Below are positions 17,529-25,098 of a stretch of DNA of 41,135 nucleotides, piece by piece (positions within the stretch are counted from its first letter, which is position 1; each line of letters opens with the position of its first letter). The notes beneath the pieces were generated by a model that was not told the DNA's origin, searched no databases, and worked only from the letters and a program-made list of their open reading frames with translations. Source of the stretch: a virus; the IMG/VR virus record IMGVR_UViG_3300044705_000074, positions 1 through 41,135 of that record. One strand, 5' to 3'. The position numbers were made by a program, and so were the translations under genes.

Positions 17529-19403
17529 TTACTGCGGGGCGGGTGCCGGGGCGGGGCCGGCGTTCGTGGGCAGGTACGGGCCGGTCGGGGTTGGGCCGGG
17601 CTGTCCCAACTGCGCAGGCGGTGGGGCAGTGGGCGGGGGCAAGGTCGTGCCCTGAAGCGCCTTGGCCTGTTCGATCCAGGTCCGGAGCAGGTCCAACTTG
17701 TCCTCAGCCACGTTCTGGCGCTGGGCCTTGAGGTACGCCTCGGTGAAGAGTTTGAGCCCGAGGTTGAGATCCTGGTAGGGCTCCGGGGCCATGTAGCCCT
17801 TCTTGCCCTTCTTCAGAATGCCGCTGATCTGCCAGAGAATGTTCTCCAGCGGGGCGGTGGCGAGCGAGTTCACGGCCTTGATGTCGGGATAGTCCAGCAG
17901 CCCGAGCAGGGTCGGCGGGTCGAACATGTTGGACTGTGCCAGGCTGGTGACCGCGGACAATCGCCCGGCCGGGTCCTTGGGCAAGAGCGAGGTCGGATAG
18001 ATCTTCATCACGAACTCGTCGTTCTCGAGAGCCCCATCGAGCCATTGGACGCTGTTCATGAAGTCGGCGCCGGGGACCTGGACACTGAACTTCCCGTCGC
18101 GCTCATGGATCTCACGGGCCAGGTCGATGACCAGCGCCGCGGCGTCCATGTAGAACTGCTCGTACTGCTTCCCGAGCATGGTGAACCGCTCGGTCCCGAT
18201 GTCGTGGTAGGTCTGAAGCGCGGCGGCGGACTCGAGATCGGGCGGCTTCTGGGACTGCGCCGCGAGTTGGCTCACGCCGATCAACTCGAACCCCTTGCGG
18301 TACAGGTTCTCGATCTGGGCGATGACCTGGGGCGAGACCGGGTTCGGGGTGATGACCGAGAGCGCCTCCTCCATCGTGCCGGTGCCCTCGACGATGCCAC
18401 CATCGAGGTTGTTGAGCTCGTCGGTGTTGATGCCCGCAGCCTTGTTCACGTAGTAGTGCGTGACCGCGTTCAGATAGAGGCCCTGTTGCTGCTTGCGAAC
18501 GAGGACGTTCAACTCCTCTTGCAGCCCGTCGAGGATAAAGGCCACGGAGCGGCCCCAGAAGCCCCACGGCTGGGTCTCGAAGCGGAGGAAGGCGAAGGGG
18601 AAGGTCTGCTTCTTCCACGGCTCGCGGAAGAGAACCTGATTCCCGATGGCGATGGTATGCTGACCATCGGTCGAGTCCGGGGTCGAGGGCAGGTGCCACG
18701 CCTCCACCACGAGGATCTGGTCGGCGAGGGCAGCGAAGGTTTTGAGGAGGGAGGACTCTGGCGGGACCTCCATGATCTGCTTCTTGAACTTCGGATAGCG
18801 GCTGGCGAGCACGTCCCGGTTGACGGCCTTGCGCTGGAGCAGCACGCGGGGGCAACCGTAGAGTGCGTCCTGCGGATCAACCATCAACTCCAGCGGCATC
18901 ACGCGTTCGAGGTTGATCTTGCCCTTGGTGTCCTGGTCCTCGAAGACCTTGAGGGCACCAATGTCCATGACGCAGGCGTCGCGGAGGCACTCGGGGCCGA
19001 CCACGCGCATCTTGGCGCCGTAGAACACGCCCTCTACGAGCTGGTCCATGGACTTGGCCCGCTCTTGCTGTTCGTAGTCGCCGCCATCGGTCAGGCAGGT
19101 GACCTTGATGTCGGTGTTGGCCATCTTCGCGACCAGCGTGTCCACGATGGAAGCGATGATGTTGTAGAGATACTCCTTGGGCTTACGGGGTGTAGTGCGG
19201 GCCGCGGCGTAGTCGGTCTGGGTCAGGCCCGCATATCGGGTCAGAGCCCGCCAGCACCACGTCTCGCGGTCGGCACACTCTGCGTCGAGTGTGTGCATGA
19301 CCCCGAAGAGGATTCGAGCCTGTTCGGAGTCGTCATCGACCAGCCACCAACGAGGGTCCTGGGACGAGTTGTAGAAGTTGCTAAATACGTCGGCGCTGGC
19401 CAT
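17529..19403 (-). CDS. Portal protein
   Basis: 624 aa, in the range expected for podovirus portals. Recognisable portal-like segments are the N-terminal RETWCWRALTRYAGLTQTDY and PRKPKEYLYNIIASIVDTLV region, the ERVMPLELMVDPQDALYGCP wing segment, and the WGFWGRSVAFILDGLQEELN clip/stem region followed by long helices. The C-terminus is Pro/Ala-rich (LPPPTAPPPAQLGQPGPTPT). It lies directly after the large terminase and before the scaffold, the usual order. GGAGGAGGG is 15 bases upstream of the ATG, an unusually long spacing, although no better in-frame start is visible. Confidence 0.8.
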   Translation of the reverse strand: MASADVFSNFYNSSQDPRWWLVDDDSEQARILFGVMHTLDAECADRETWCWRALTRYAGLTQTDYAAARTTPRKPKEYLYNIIASIVDTLVAKMANTDIKVTCLTDGGDYEQQERAKSMDQLVEGVFYGAKMRVVGPECLRDACVMDIGALKVFEDQDTKGKINLERVMPLELMVDPQDALYGCPRVLLQRKAVNRDVLASRYPKFKKQIMEVPPESSLLKTFAALADQILVVEAWHLPSTPDSTDGQHTIAIGNQVLFREPWKKQTFPFAFLRFETQPWGFWGRSVAFILDGLQEELNVLVRKQQQGLYLNAVTHYYVNKAAGINTDELNNLDGGIVEGTGTMEEALSVITPNPVSPQVIAQIENLYRKGFELIGVSQLAAQSQKPPDLESAAALQTYHDIGTERFTMLGKQYEQFYMDAAALVIDLAREIHERDGKFSVQVPGADFMNSVQWLDGALENDEFVMKIYPTSLLPKDPAGRLSAVTSLAQSNMFDPPTLLGLLDYPDIKAVNSLATAPLENILWQISGILKKGKKGYMAPEPYQDLNLGLKLFTEAYLKAQRQNVAEDKLDLLRTWIEQAKALQGTTLPPPTAPPPAQLGQPGPTPTGPYLPTNAGPAPAPAPQ

Positions 19404-19489
19404 TGAACTTCATCCGCGCCCTCCTCCAAGGGTATTTGCGTCACAATCCAACAACAAAATCAAATCTGTCCGTCCGCCCGTCCGCCCAT

Positions 19490-20932
19490 CTACCCGCCAA
19501 ACTGCGAGTACCACTCCCAATCCCGCTGGCGCCTCAACTCTCCGGCCATCTCGCGCTCCAGTTTGCGCCAATACTTGGCCATCTGCTCATCCGGGGTAGG
19601 GGGCGGCGGGGGCGGCACAGGATCGCGGTATAGGTATTGTCTGGCCCAACGATACCCATAGAGGGCGGCGTCGGCGAGATCGTTCTTGGCCTTTTGGTCT
19701 TCCTTCCCCTTCTTGTCATAGGTCAGATTCCGCCACTCCTCCACCAGTCGGGAGTCGGACCGGACCTTGATCTTTCCAGTGCGAAGATCGCCGTTGAAGA
19801 AGTCAATGAAAGCCAACTTCTCTCGCTTCTCGGCGGGGGTGATAGGGAGTTGATGGGTGGTGCGGAAGTGCTCGGCCAGGGCCAGACCCTGAGCACCACA
19901 GTCCATCACCACGCGCTCGGGGTTATACTTTCGCATGAAGTTCTTGATGTGCTCGGCGATCTGGTCGGGCACCATGCCGCTCTTGGCGAACTCCTCGACC
20001 ACGTACCAGTTGGGGTGGTCCTCGGCAAATGCCGAGACGATGAAGGCGGTTTGGTCGCGGGTGCCGGTATCCACGCTGAGGATGTAGGTCCACGCGGAGC
20101 CGGGGCCGAGGTCGGGGAGTTTGTCGTAGTCGTTGGCCTTGGGGTCGTACTGGTAGACCAACTCCTCGCTCGATCGCGCCCACTCGCCCAACCACTCACG
20201 CCGGTATGCGGGGGAGTTGTGGTCCCACCCGCGGGACTTCATCTGCCGCTCGATCTCCTCCTTGGCATGGGGGATGTGCGGGTTGTCGAGCACGCTCCAG
20301 CGGTGGTGGGACCATGAGGTGTCGAAGGTCGTGGCGGCGTAGAAGAGGGACGGGCCTGGACCATTGGGTGGGCGGGGCGTGGTCTCGTCCCGGTAGATGG
20401 CCGAGGGAGTGCCCAGGAGGCAAAGCGTCCCGAGTTGGTCCATCAGGGCGGGGGAGAGCACCTCATCGACCAGTGAGGAGAGATGGTCTCCGAACGATCC
20501 GGCTTCGTCGATGGCGACCAGTTTGTATTTGCCGCCGCGGAACTTCTCGATGTCCGATGGGTCCGACGCGCCCGAGACCATGATGGTCGAGCCATTCTTG
20601 AGCGTGACCGTTAGTTCGGAGTGATTGAACTTGAGCCCGAGGTTGTGCTTGGCGTCGATCGCGATCAGGTCAGGCCAGACCAGCCGCTTGGCCGAGAGCC
20701 GGGTGAGGGCGATGTAGAGGTTGACCGAGCCGGGGTGCTTCATCGCCGTCGAGAGCAGATAGTGCTCGATGGCGGTGGACTTGCCGGCGCGGCGGGTGCA
20801 GAGCGCGGTCTTCCAGCGGGCCGGGTCCTTGACGAAGGCGAGCTGCTTCGGGAACAGGGCCGAGAGCGGGTCCCAGGGGGCGCGCTTGCGATACTCCTCA
20901 AGGATGAGGCGTTCTTCTGGGGAAAGATCCAC
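19490..20932 (-). CDS. terL: Terminase large subunit
   Basis: 480 aa from a GTG start. The ATPase P-loop is CTRRAGKST (residues 45-53), with the Arg-rich form typical of terminases. Walker B is VAIDEAG (139-145), and the coupling motif is LCLLGTPSA (about 170-178). The RNase H-fold nuclease shows SVDTGT (Asp288), VVMDCGAQG (Asp344) and KNDLADAALYGY (Asp418/421). All catalytic positions are present, so the packaging motor looks functional. It is followed by the portal after an 86-bp gap. The small subunit is not adjacent; the best candidate is the gene at 23951-24376. Confidence 0.92.
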   Translation of the reverse strand: MDLSPEERLILEEYRKRAPWDPLSALFPKQLAFVKDPARWKTALCTRRAGKSTAIEHYLLSTAMKHPGSVNLYIALTRLSAKRLVWPDLIAIDAKHNLGLKFNHSELTVTLKNGSTIMVSGASDPSDIEKFRGGKYKLVAIDEAGSFGDHLSSLVDEVLSPALMDQLGTLCLLGTPSAIYRDETTPRPPNGPGPSLFYAATTFDTSWSHHRWSVLDNPHIPHAKEEIERQMKSRGWDHNSPAYRREWLGEWARSSEELVYQYDPKANDYDKLPDLGPGSAWTYILSVDTGTRDQTAFIVSAFAEDHPNWYVVEEFAKSGMVPDQIAEHIKNFMRKYNPERVVMDCGAQGLALAEHFRTTHQLPITPAEKREKLAFIDFFNGDLRTGKIKVRSDSRLVEEWRNLTYDKKGKEDQKAKNDLADAALYGYRWARQYLYRDPVPPPPPPTPDEQMAKYWRKLEREMAGELRRQRDWEWYSQFGG

Positions 20933-20963
20933 CTACTGCAACGTCCCGCCCTCCTCCGCTAAA

Positions 20964-21176
20964 TCACCGAAGACCCAGCCGCTCCAGGGCGATACCAGTG
21001 CAGTCGTCGCAAATATCAAACGTCTGCTGTTCGACTTCCTTGCCATGTCTAACTCTAAGTCTTGACCAGTTCGGCGGCAGCGGCAGACAGGAATCAAGGC
21101 ACCCGCATCCATCGCACTTGATGAAGTACGCCGTCTCAAACACGGTCTTGGGCACCTGTTGGGTCTCGTAACTCAT
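20964..21176 (-). CDS. Small zinc-ribbon protein
   Basis: 70 aa, MSYETQQVPKTVFETAYFIK, then CDGCGCLDSC and, 30 residues later, CDDC. The two Cys pairs fit a single zinc ribbon. The ATG overlaps the TGA of the upstream gene (ATGA). A longer in-frame extension lies wholly inside that upstream gene and is rejected. It is the last small gene before the large terminase. Function unknown; a nucleic-acid or protein-binding adaptor is plausible. Confidence 0.6.
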   Translation of the reverse strand: MSYETQQVPKTVFETAYFIKCDGCGCLDSCLPLPPNWSRLRVRHGKEVEQQTFDICDDCTGIALERLGLR

Positions 21177-21490
21177 GCAGCCACCTGCACGATCTCCGGC
21201 AACGGGACGCTGACTGCGGGCGGGGTAGGGGGTTCGGGCGGGATGCGGGCGTTGATCATCTGCTTGACGGCGAATTCGAGCGCGATGAAGCAGGAGGGGC
21301 AGAAGTCGCGTCGGTTCGTGGCACCGTGGCCGATAGCATGGCCCCAACCGGCGAGATCGCCCTCGGACGAAACCACGCCTCGAGCGGTCGGGATCTTGCG
21401 CGAGGCCGCGGACTCAGCCCCGCAGACATCGCAGGTGATCCAGTCCGCGGCACACTCGACGGTGATCTTCTGGGTTCCGATGTGGTGCAT
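21173..21490 (-). CDS. Zinc-binding small protein (CDVC...CPSC)
   Basis: 105 aa starting MHHIGTQKITVECAADWITC. The ATG overlaps the upstream TAA as TAATG. CDVC at about residue 20 and FCPSC at about residue 65 form a likely four-Cys zinc site, with EFAVKQMINARIPPEPPTPP after it. It is followed by a second zinc-ribbon gene with an ATGA overlap, so the two are probably co-made. I do not recognise the family. Confidence 0.6.
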   Translation of the reverse strand: MHHIGTQKITVECAADWITCDVCGAESAASRKIPTARGVVSSEGDLAGWGHAIGHGATNRRDFCPSCFIALEFAVKQMINARIPPEPPTPPAVSVPLPEIVQVAA

Positions 21491-21837
21491 TAGTTGGCCT
21501 GGCTCCCGTAATGCCCACCTGATGGGTACTGAGTTTGGTACCAAGTCACAAGCGGAGGCAGGCGTGACGGGTGTGAAGGCAGATCCTGCTCAAGCGGGCT
21601 CAAAGGGACTCTGCGCAAGTCAATAGACCTTTGCACAAGGTCGATGTTGTCGGGCGGTTTGGTCTCGTCCTTCTCCGCAGGCGCGGGGGTGGGCGGGGTC
21701 TCGTCTTCGATGCCGAGCAGGTAGCGAATCTCGGCGCGGCTCACCACCTCGTTGATAAGGAGGCTGTCCACGAGATCGGTCAGCTCGGTCGGGGATGCGT
21801 TGTCGAACTTGAACTTGAGCGTGTTCAGGTGCTTCAT
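21490..21837 (-). CDS. Orphan small protein
   Basis: 115 aa. The N-terminal half is helical, and SRAEIRYLLGIEDETPP resembles the EVRxLLGxE turn seen near portal C-termini. Ahead of it, MKHLNTLKFKFDNASPTELT and DLVDSLLINEVV are predicted strand and helix. The C-terminal half is Pro-rich and ends YPSGGHYGSQAN. Stop and next start overlap (TAATG). No function can be assigned, and the resemblance is too short to call a portal fragment. Confidence 0.5.
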   Translation of the reverse strand: MKHLNTLKFKFDNASPTELTDLVDSLLINEVVSRAEIRYLLGIEDETPPTPAPAEKDETKPPDNIDLVQRSIDLRRVPLSPLEQDLPSHPSRLPPLVTWYQTQYPSGGHYGSQAN

Positions 21838-21865
21838 GGTTACTTACCCTTCTCAGTAAGCCGGG

Positions 21866-22081
21866 TCAGTTCAGCGGCAGCGTGTGGTCCAGAAACGGCC
21901 GCAAGAAGTCCGGTGCTTCGCCCATCGGATAGCGGTACTCGATGGCACAAGAATCACCGACGTGCAGACCGACGCAACCATCGAGGCGCAAGGCCGTTGC
22001 ACGAACAATGGCTTGCTGCTCTGCGTTGATGTCGCCGGAATTAACCCGGAAGCACTCGTAGGTGGGAGTTGGCGTGGTCAT
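21866..22081 (-). CDS. Orphan small protein
   Basis: 71 aa, MTTPTPTYECFRVNSGDINA, with a helix ALRLDGCVGLHVGDSC in the middle. It starts two bases after the preceding stop, so it is coupled. No motif recognised. The leader of the next gene downstream (21838-21865) has a short CTTAC/GTAAG hairpin but no obvious promoter. Confidence 0.5.
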   Translation of the reverse strand: MTTPTPTYECFRVNSGDINAEQQAIVRATALRLDGCVGLHVGDSCAIEYRYPMGEAPDFLRPFLDHTLPLN

Positions 22082-22083
22082 GG

Positions 22084-22494
22084 TTACCGTCCCTTCTTCT
22101 GAAACGGCAAAGGAACCGGCACGGGGGTCGGGGCTGGGGTCGGAGACGGGGTCGGAGACGGCGCAGGAACCGGCACAGAAAGCGGCAGGGGGATCTGGTT
22201 GGGGCTCTCGGCCCTCTTCGCGAACAGGGCGGCGAGATCGGCCGGGATCTTCTGGCCGGGGGCGAACTCGACCGACTGGATGTTCCCGCTCGGGACCGCG
22301 ACCGCGAACTCGTCGTTGTGGAAGATGAACACCTGCCCATCCTGGTACACGGCCGTGATAACCGGCATGTTGGGGCGGGGCTTGTGGTTATGGACCTCGG
22401 ACACGTTCAGGGTTCGGGTTCCGTTGCGGTCCTCGCCCGTGTGGACGGCGATGTTGAAGGTTGCCTTGAGAACCTTGAGAGGGGGGAAAGTCAT
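22084..22494 (-). CDS. Small beta-domain protein with Pro-rich tail
   Basis: 136 aa. The N-terminal 90 residues look like a compact beta fold (ATFNIAVHTGEDRNGTRTLN, VITAVYQDGQVFIFHNDEFA). Residues 105-130 are a Pro/Val/Pro tract (PVPAPSPTPSPTPAPTPVPV) ending in a basic QKKGR, probably an unstructured tether. Its ATG overlaps the preceding TAA (start and stop share base 22494). No family is known to me. Confidence 0.55.
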   Translation of the reverse strand: MTFPPLKVLKATFNIAVHTGEDRNGTRTLNVSEVHNHKPRPNMPVITAVYQDGQVFIFHNDEFAVAVPSGNIQSVEFAPGQKIPADLAALFAKRAESPNQIPLPLSVPVPAPSPTPSPTPAPTPVPVPLPFQKKGR

Positions 22495-22883
22495 TACTCA
22501 ACTCCGGGGTATGCCAGTACGATTTCGTTGGTGTTGCGGTCCAGAGACCTGAGCACGAAACTGTCTCCGACCTCGATCGCGTTGATGTAGGATCGCGGAA
22601 TGGTTGCTCTAATCTTGCCGCTGAAAGTTTCCTTGCGGGCAAGCGCATCGACCGCAGCTTTGACGTTCTCCTGAATGCGGGCGTCAGACTCCTCGCATCT
22701 GATCTCGACCGCACCGAACTTCAAAACGGAGTTGGACTCTCGACACAAAATGAACACCGCAGCATTCTTGACAGGTAGAAGTTTCACACCCGCAACCACC
22801 GTACCGCTCGGCAACGACAAACTAACGACATCAGCAAGTCGCCGGGTCTCAGGGTTTCGGAGCGCGAAGGAATCAATCTTCAT
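22494..22883 (-). CDS. Orphan protein, possible small beta barrel
   Basis: 129 aa from MKIDSFALRNPETRRLADVV. The ATG overlaps the TGA of the acetyltransferase gene (ATGA). A longer in-frame extension would lie entirely inside that gene and is rejected. Strands such as LSLPSGTVVAGVKLLPVKNA and AAVFILCRESNSVLKFGAVE suggest a beta barrel. The C-terminus has SYINAIEVGDSFVLRSLDRN. No catalytic motif is visible. Confidence 0.55.
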   Translation of the reverse strand: MKIDSFALRNPETRRLADVVSLSLPSGTVVAGVKLLPVKNAAVFILCRESNSVLKFGAVEIRCEESDARIQENVKAAVDALARKETFSGKIRATIPRSYINAIEVGDSFVLRSLDRNTNEIVLAYPGVE

Positions 22884-23320
22884 TGATCTTCTTCTTGGCG
22901 GGGAACCGCCATCGCGTAGGGGTTGAACCTGGCTTTGATGCCCATGGCGGATGCGGCCGAGGACCACGCCTTGGATGTGTTGCTGGTTTCGGTCGGGGTA
23001 GCGTCTCCGAACGCCTCGACCATCAGGCGGCGGCCGATTCCCATGCGCCGACACCAGTTCTTGGTGAAGAGGTAGTGCAGAGTGTCGGGCGGGTTCGCGA
23101 CCACATACCCGAACAACTGCTCGGGGTCATCCTTGGCACATGCCACGACGGCGGTAGCGCGCGGGAGCAGGGACTTGATCGCACGCTGGTGCTCGGAGAA
23201 GAACGTGTCCTCGTCGATGCGCGGGTCCTGGGACGCCGTACGCAACCATGTGCTGAGCACGAACGGGTGATCGGCTTCAACCATGGGGCGGAAGCGGATG
23301 GGGAGATCGGGGGCGATCAC
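22880..23320 (-). CDS. GNAT-type N-acetyltransferase
   Basis: 146 aa from a GTG at 23320 that overlaps the upstream TGA as GTGA. IRFRPMVEADHPFVLSTWLR is the usual GNAT opening (strand 1 and helix 1). TAVVACAKDDPEQLFGYVVA is the central strand pair. HYLFTKNWCRRMGIGRRLM carries the acetyl-CoA loop R-R-M-G-I-G at residues 91-96, matching R/Q-x-x-G-x-G/A. The C-terminal helix-strand is SKAWSSAASAMGIKARF. The substrate is unknown. It could modify a host protein or a capsid component made from the same transcript. No ATG lies near the N-terminus, so the start rests on the overlap. Confidence 0.75.
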   Translation of the reverse strand: MIAPDLPIRFRPMVEADHPFVLSTWLRTASQDPRIDEDTFFSEHQRAIKSLLPRATAVVACAKDDPEQLFGYVVANPPDTLHYLFTKNWCRRMGIGRRLMVEAFGDATPTETSNTSKAWSSAASAMGIKARFNPYAMAVPRQEEDQ

Positions 23321-23574
23321 GACACCACCGGAGAGGGTTCGAAGTGACGCCGGAACCGGAGCCAGGTCGCGTGTTCGGGCAGGTGGTGTCCGTGTTCCGC
23401 GAAGCGTGCGACGGCGGCGCGGGCGATCTGCTTGGCGAGTCGCTCCATCTTCTCGGCGGCGGTCGTGCGGGAGAATTTGTCGGTGGCCTCGAACGGGTGA
23501 CCGAACAGTGTGCAACGTGCGGTGTACGGGCGCGAGGAAGAGACGTAGATGTCGATGGTGAGCGACTGATCCAT
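23317..23574 (-). CDS. Orphan small protein upstream of the acetyltransferase
   Basis: 85 aa, MDQSLTIDIYVSSSRPYTAR, then a basic helix (EKMERLAKQIARAAVARFAE). It is the first coding gene after the 23.6-23.95 kb leader. GAGGGC lies immediately before the ATG, closer than usual. Its stop is shared with the GTG of the acetyltransferase. No family recognised. Confidence 0.5.
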   Translation of the reverse strand: MDQSLTIDIYVSSSRPYTARCTLFGHPFEATDKFSRTTAAEKMERLAKQIARAAVARFAEHGHHLPEHATWLRFRRHFEPSPVVS

Positions 23575-23594
23575 GCCCTCGGCCCCAAAGAAAC

Positions 23595-23661
23595 GTCAGG
23601 TCACGGACCCGTTCACGGAATCGAGGGAGGAGGGCATCGCTACTAGGGCCCGTGACCTGAC
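23595..23661 (-). promoter_or_regulatory. Leader hairpin or attenuator candidate
   Basis: GTCAGGTCACGG at 23595-23606 is perfectly complementary to 23650-23661, with a 43-base interior. On the minus strand the second arm is followed by GTTTCTTTGG, a weak U-rich tail. The hairpin starts about where a transcript from the motif at 23696 would begin. A 13-codon frame (MPSSLDSVNGSVT) lies within it and ends at the second arm, so a leader-peptide attenuator is possible but unproven. Confidence 0.4.
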
Positions 23662-23667
23662 CCAGAC

Positions 23668-23697
23668 AGCGTTTCACAAGTATGTTTTTTAGTCAAC
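23668..23697 (-). promoter_or_regulatory. Candidate phage promoter P1 (GTTGACTAAAAAACATAC)
   Basis: The minus strand carries GTTGACTAAAAAACATAC (23697 to 23680), identical over 18 bases to 30716-30733 upstream of the primase operon. A -10 at 17 bp would be AACGCT, only two matches to consensus, so activity may depend on the AAAAAC extension or on a phage factor. It lies upstream of the whole leftward block. Confidence 0.6.
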
Positions 23698-23851
23698 TGC
23701 CAGGAACAGGCAGGTACGGGGGCGGGCCGTTTCTGAATTTTTGATGCCCCAACTCGCAGGGCATAGATGCGTCTTCTACAAAACGCGAAGGGGGGATACC
23801 CCACCCCCCACTCGAGCCCCAGCCCCGGCCCGTTGCTGGCGCCATGACGCG

Positions 23852-23891
23852 CTGCGCTGATGCATAGCGTTAGACGCAGCGCAGTATAACA
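23852..23891 (-). promoter_or_regulatory. Extended -10 promoter with overlapping operator
   Basis: On the minus strand TGTTATACT (23891 to 23883) is an extended -10 with TATACT. An inverted repeat, CTGCGCTG (23852-23859) and CAGCGCAG (23877-23884), overlaps the -10 and the expected start point, a classic repressor-site position. No good -35 is visible. Confidence 0.45.
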
Positions 23892-23950
23892 CCAGCGATA
23901 TAAACCGACGCTACACCTACGGCCTTTCAATCCGCGGGTGCCGCCAGTAG

Positions 23951-24376
23951 TTACGGGCGGTTCGGTGTCGGATCTGGCGCCGGTAACGCGGCGGTTACGC
24001 GCTCGGATGGGGCCGCAGGCAGGGCAGTGAACTCAGCATCGATCGCGGGCGCGGAATCCAGGCGGGCCAGGATGGCCTCGGCGCGGGCCCGGAGCTCGCC
24101 GTCGGACAGGGCTCGGACGCTATCTGGAGTGCTCACGTCGACGCGCACGGTCGCTTTGCCGCGCTTGTGCTCGACCATCATTCCCAAGCATTGAACCACG
24201 TCGCTTATGCGGGGCACCACGGGATCGCGCTCCATGAGCTGGCCCGCGATCTTGACCCTCGGCACGATCACTTCCCCGCGGGCGATCGCCGCGATCCTGG
24301 CCCAGACCTCCTCTTCGGGCATGGCCTCGTCAATGATTTCACTAAGGTTTCTGGGAAGGCGCGGGCGCTTGACCAT
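23951..24376 (-). CDS. Possible small terminase subunit or DNA-binding protein
   Basis: 141 aa from the ATG at 24376. An in-frame TTG at 24394 would add six residues, and neither has a clear ribosome site. KRPRLPRNLSEIIDEAMPEE, VWARIAAIARGEVIVPRVKI, ERDPVVPRISDVVQCLGMMV and SVRALSDGELRARAEAILAR give a small helical protein with a basic N-terminus and an IAxIARGEVxVxRV segment. This loosely resembles small terminase or HTH-type phage proteins. It heads the leftward block that contains the large terminase, which supports but does not prove a packaging role. Other regulators are possible. Confidence 0.45.
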   Translation of the reverse strand: MVKRPRLPRNLSEIIDEAMPEEEVWARIAAIARGEVIVPRVKIAGQLMERDPVVPRISDVVQCLGMMVEHKRGKATVRVDVSTPDSVRALSDGELRARAEAILARLDSAPAIDAEFTALPAAPSERVTAALPAPDPTPNRP

Positions 24377-24631
24377 GAGAGGATGGTCGCGCAAGAGCAG
24401 GAGATAGTCAAAGGCGCGGAGTGGCTCGGGAAAAGGCTAATGATTTCAGATTTCTAGGATTTATTCGGGGTGCGGGGCGTGATTTTGGTCCTGATTTACT
24501 AGTTATTTGGCAGTTTTCGTGCTGTGAAAATTACAGTAACACGGTAATATTACAATTGTGATTTATTTATGTAATTTTTGGTGCGAGCCACACATTTATG
24601 ACCATACATATAACCACATACAACCACGCGT

Positions 24632-24985
24632 TCCGGACTGACATCGCCCGGTCGCATTCCAGTCCGGGCCGCGGCAAAACGAACATAAACGCCCGTAATC
24701 TATTGGGAATCTCCCATACCGGTCCGACAAAATCGTTTTTGGCCATTCCGGTCAACACAAACTCGCGAAATCGCTGCGCTTTCCACCCTCGGACTGCCAG
24801 ACCGGTCTGGAGAGGGGGTAATTAGTTTGGAGAGCGTTTTTTGGTCGGCATTGTCAATTCCTACCATTCATTCTCTGTTCTATATGTTCTATTTTTAGTA
24901 GTCTAACAGTCTAAAGAACATAAACCAATAGAACAACTAGAGAATCTCTGACTGACATTACCGGTCCGCTCCCAGTCCGGACCGG
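24632..24985. repeat. CCGGAC/GTCCGG palindrome cluster
   Basis: Three palindromic arrangements are visible: CCGGACTG (24633-24640) with CAGTCCGG (24660-24667); the perfect 14-bp CCAGACCGGTCTGG (24797-24810); and CCGGTCCG (24961-24968) with CGGACCGG (24978-24985). The first and third also share a longer direct similarity (GACTGACAT...CCGGTC...CAGTCCGG), about 315 bp apart. Single half-sites (ACCGGTCC near 24718, TTCCGGTC near 24750) lie between. They look like binding sites for one factor. Confidence 0.55.
24878..24934. repeat. Nested GTTCTAT inverted repeats
   Basis: GTTCTAT occurs at 24878-24884 and 24886-24892. TATGTTCT (24883-24890) is inverted at 24915-24922 as AGAACATA, and GTTCTATT (24886-24893) at 24927-24934 as AATAGAAC. 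The nesting in an AT-rich tract suggests an operator or unwinding element. Confidence 0.5.
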
Positions 24986-25063
24986 AATCGGCCCGTCGGG
25001 AAGTATCCGCGCATGAAAGTGTTGCCTGGAAATCGCGCAGACGCTATGGTGCGAGCATGTCGC

Positions 25064-25093
25064 GTTGACTGAAAAACGGACGATTTGGAGATT
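25064..25093 (+). promoter_or_regulatory. Candidate phage promoter P2 before the early genes
   Basis: GTTGACTGAAAAACGGAC begins at 25064 and matches the GTTGAC[W][R]AAAAAC pattern of P1, P3 and P4. At 17-bp spacing the -10 would be GAGATT, three matches to TATAAT. It is the only recognisable promoter-like site before the rightward small-gene array. Confidence 0.5.
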
Positions 25094-25098
25094 CCCGC

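Larger units (their letters stand above)
23575..23950 (-). promoter_or_regulatory. 376-bp leader of the late leftward operon
   Basis: No credible gene is present; an antisense-like 95-codon frame here has no ribosome site and covers the control signals. From right to left it holds an extended -10 with an overlapping inverted repeat (23852-23891), a 6-bp hairpin ATGCCC/GGGCAT (near 23753), the phage motif copy (23680-23697) and a 12-bp inverted repeat (23595-23661). The layout suggests two stacked start points followed by a regulated leader. Confidence 0.55.

Noticed and set aside
23643-23930. 95-codon minus-strand frame in the late leader
   Set aside because: It covers the promoter motif, operator and hairpins, and its composition is unlike its neighbours.
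24567-24825. 63- and 75-codon opposing frames in the control region
   Set aside because: Low-complexity frames in AT-rich repeats without ribosome sites. The 63-codon one has a hydrophobic stretch, but chance is more likely.
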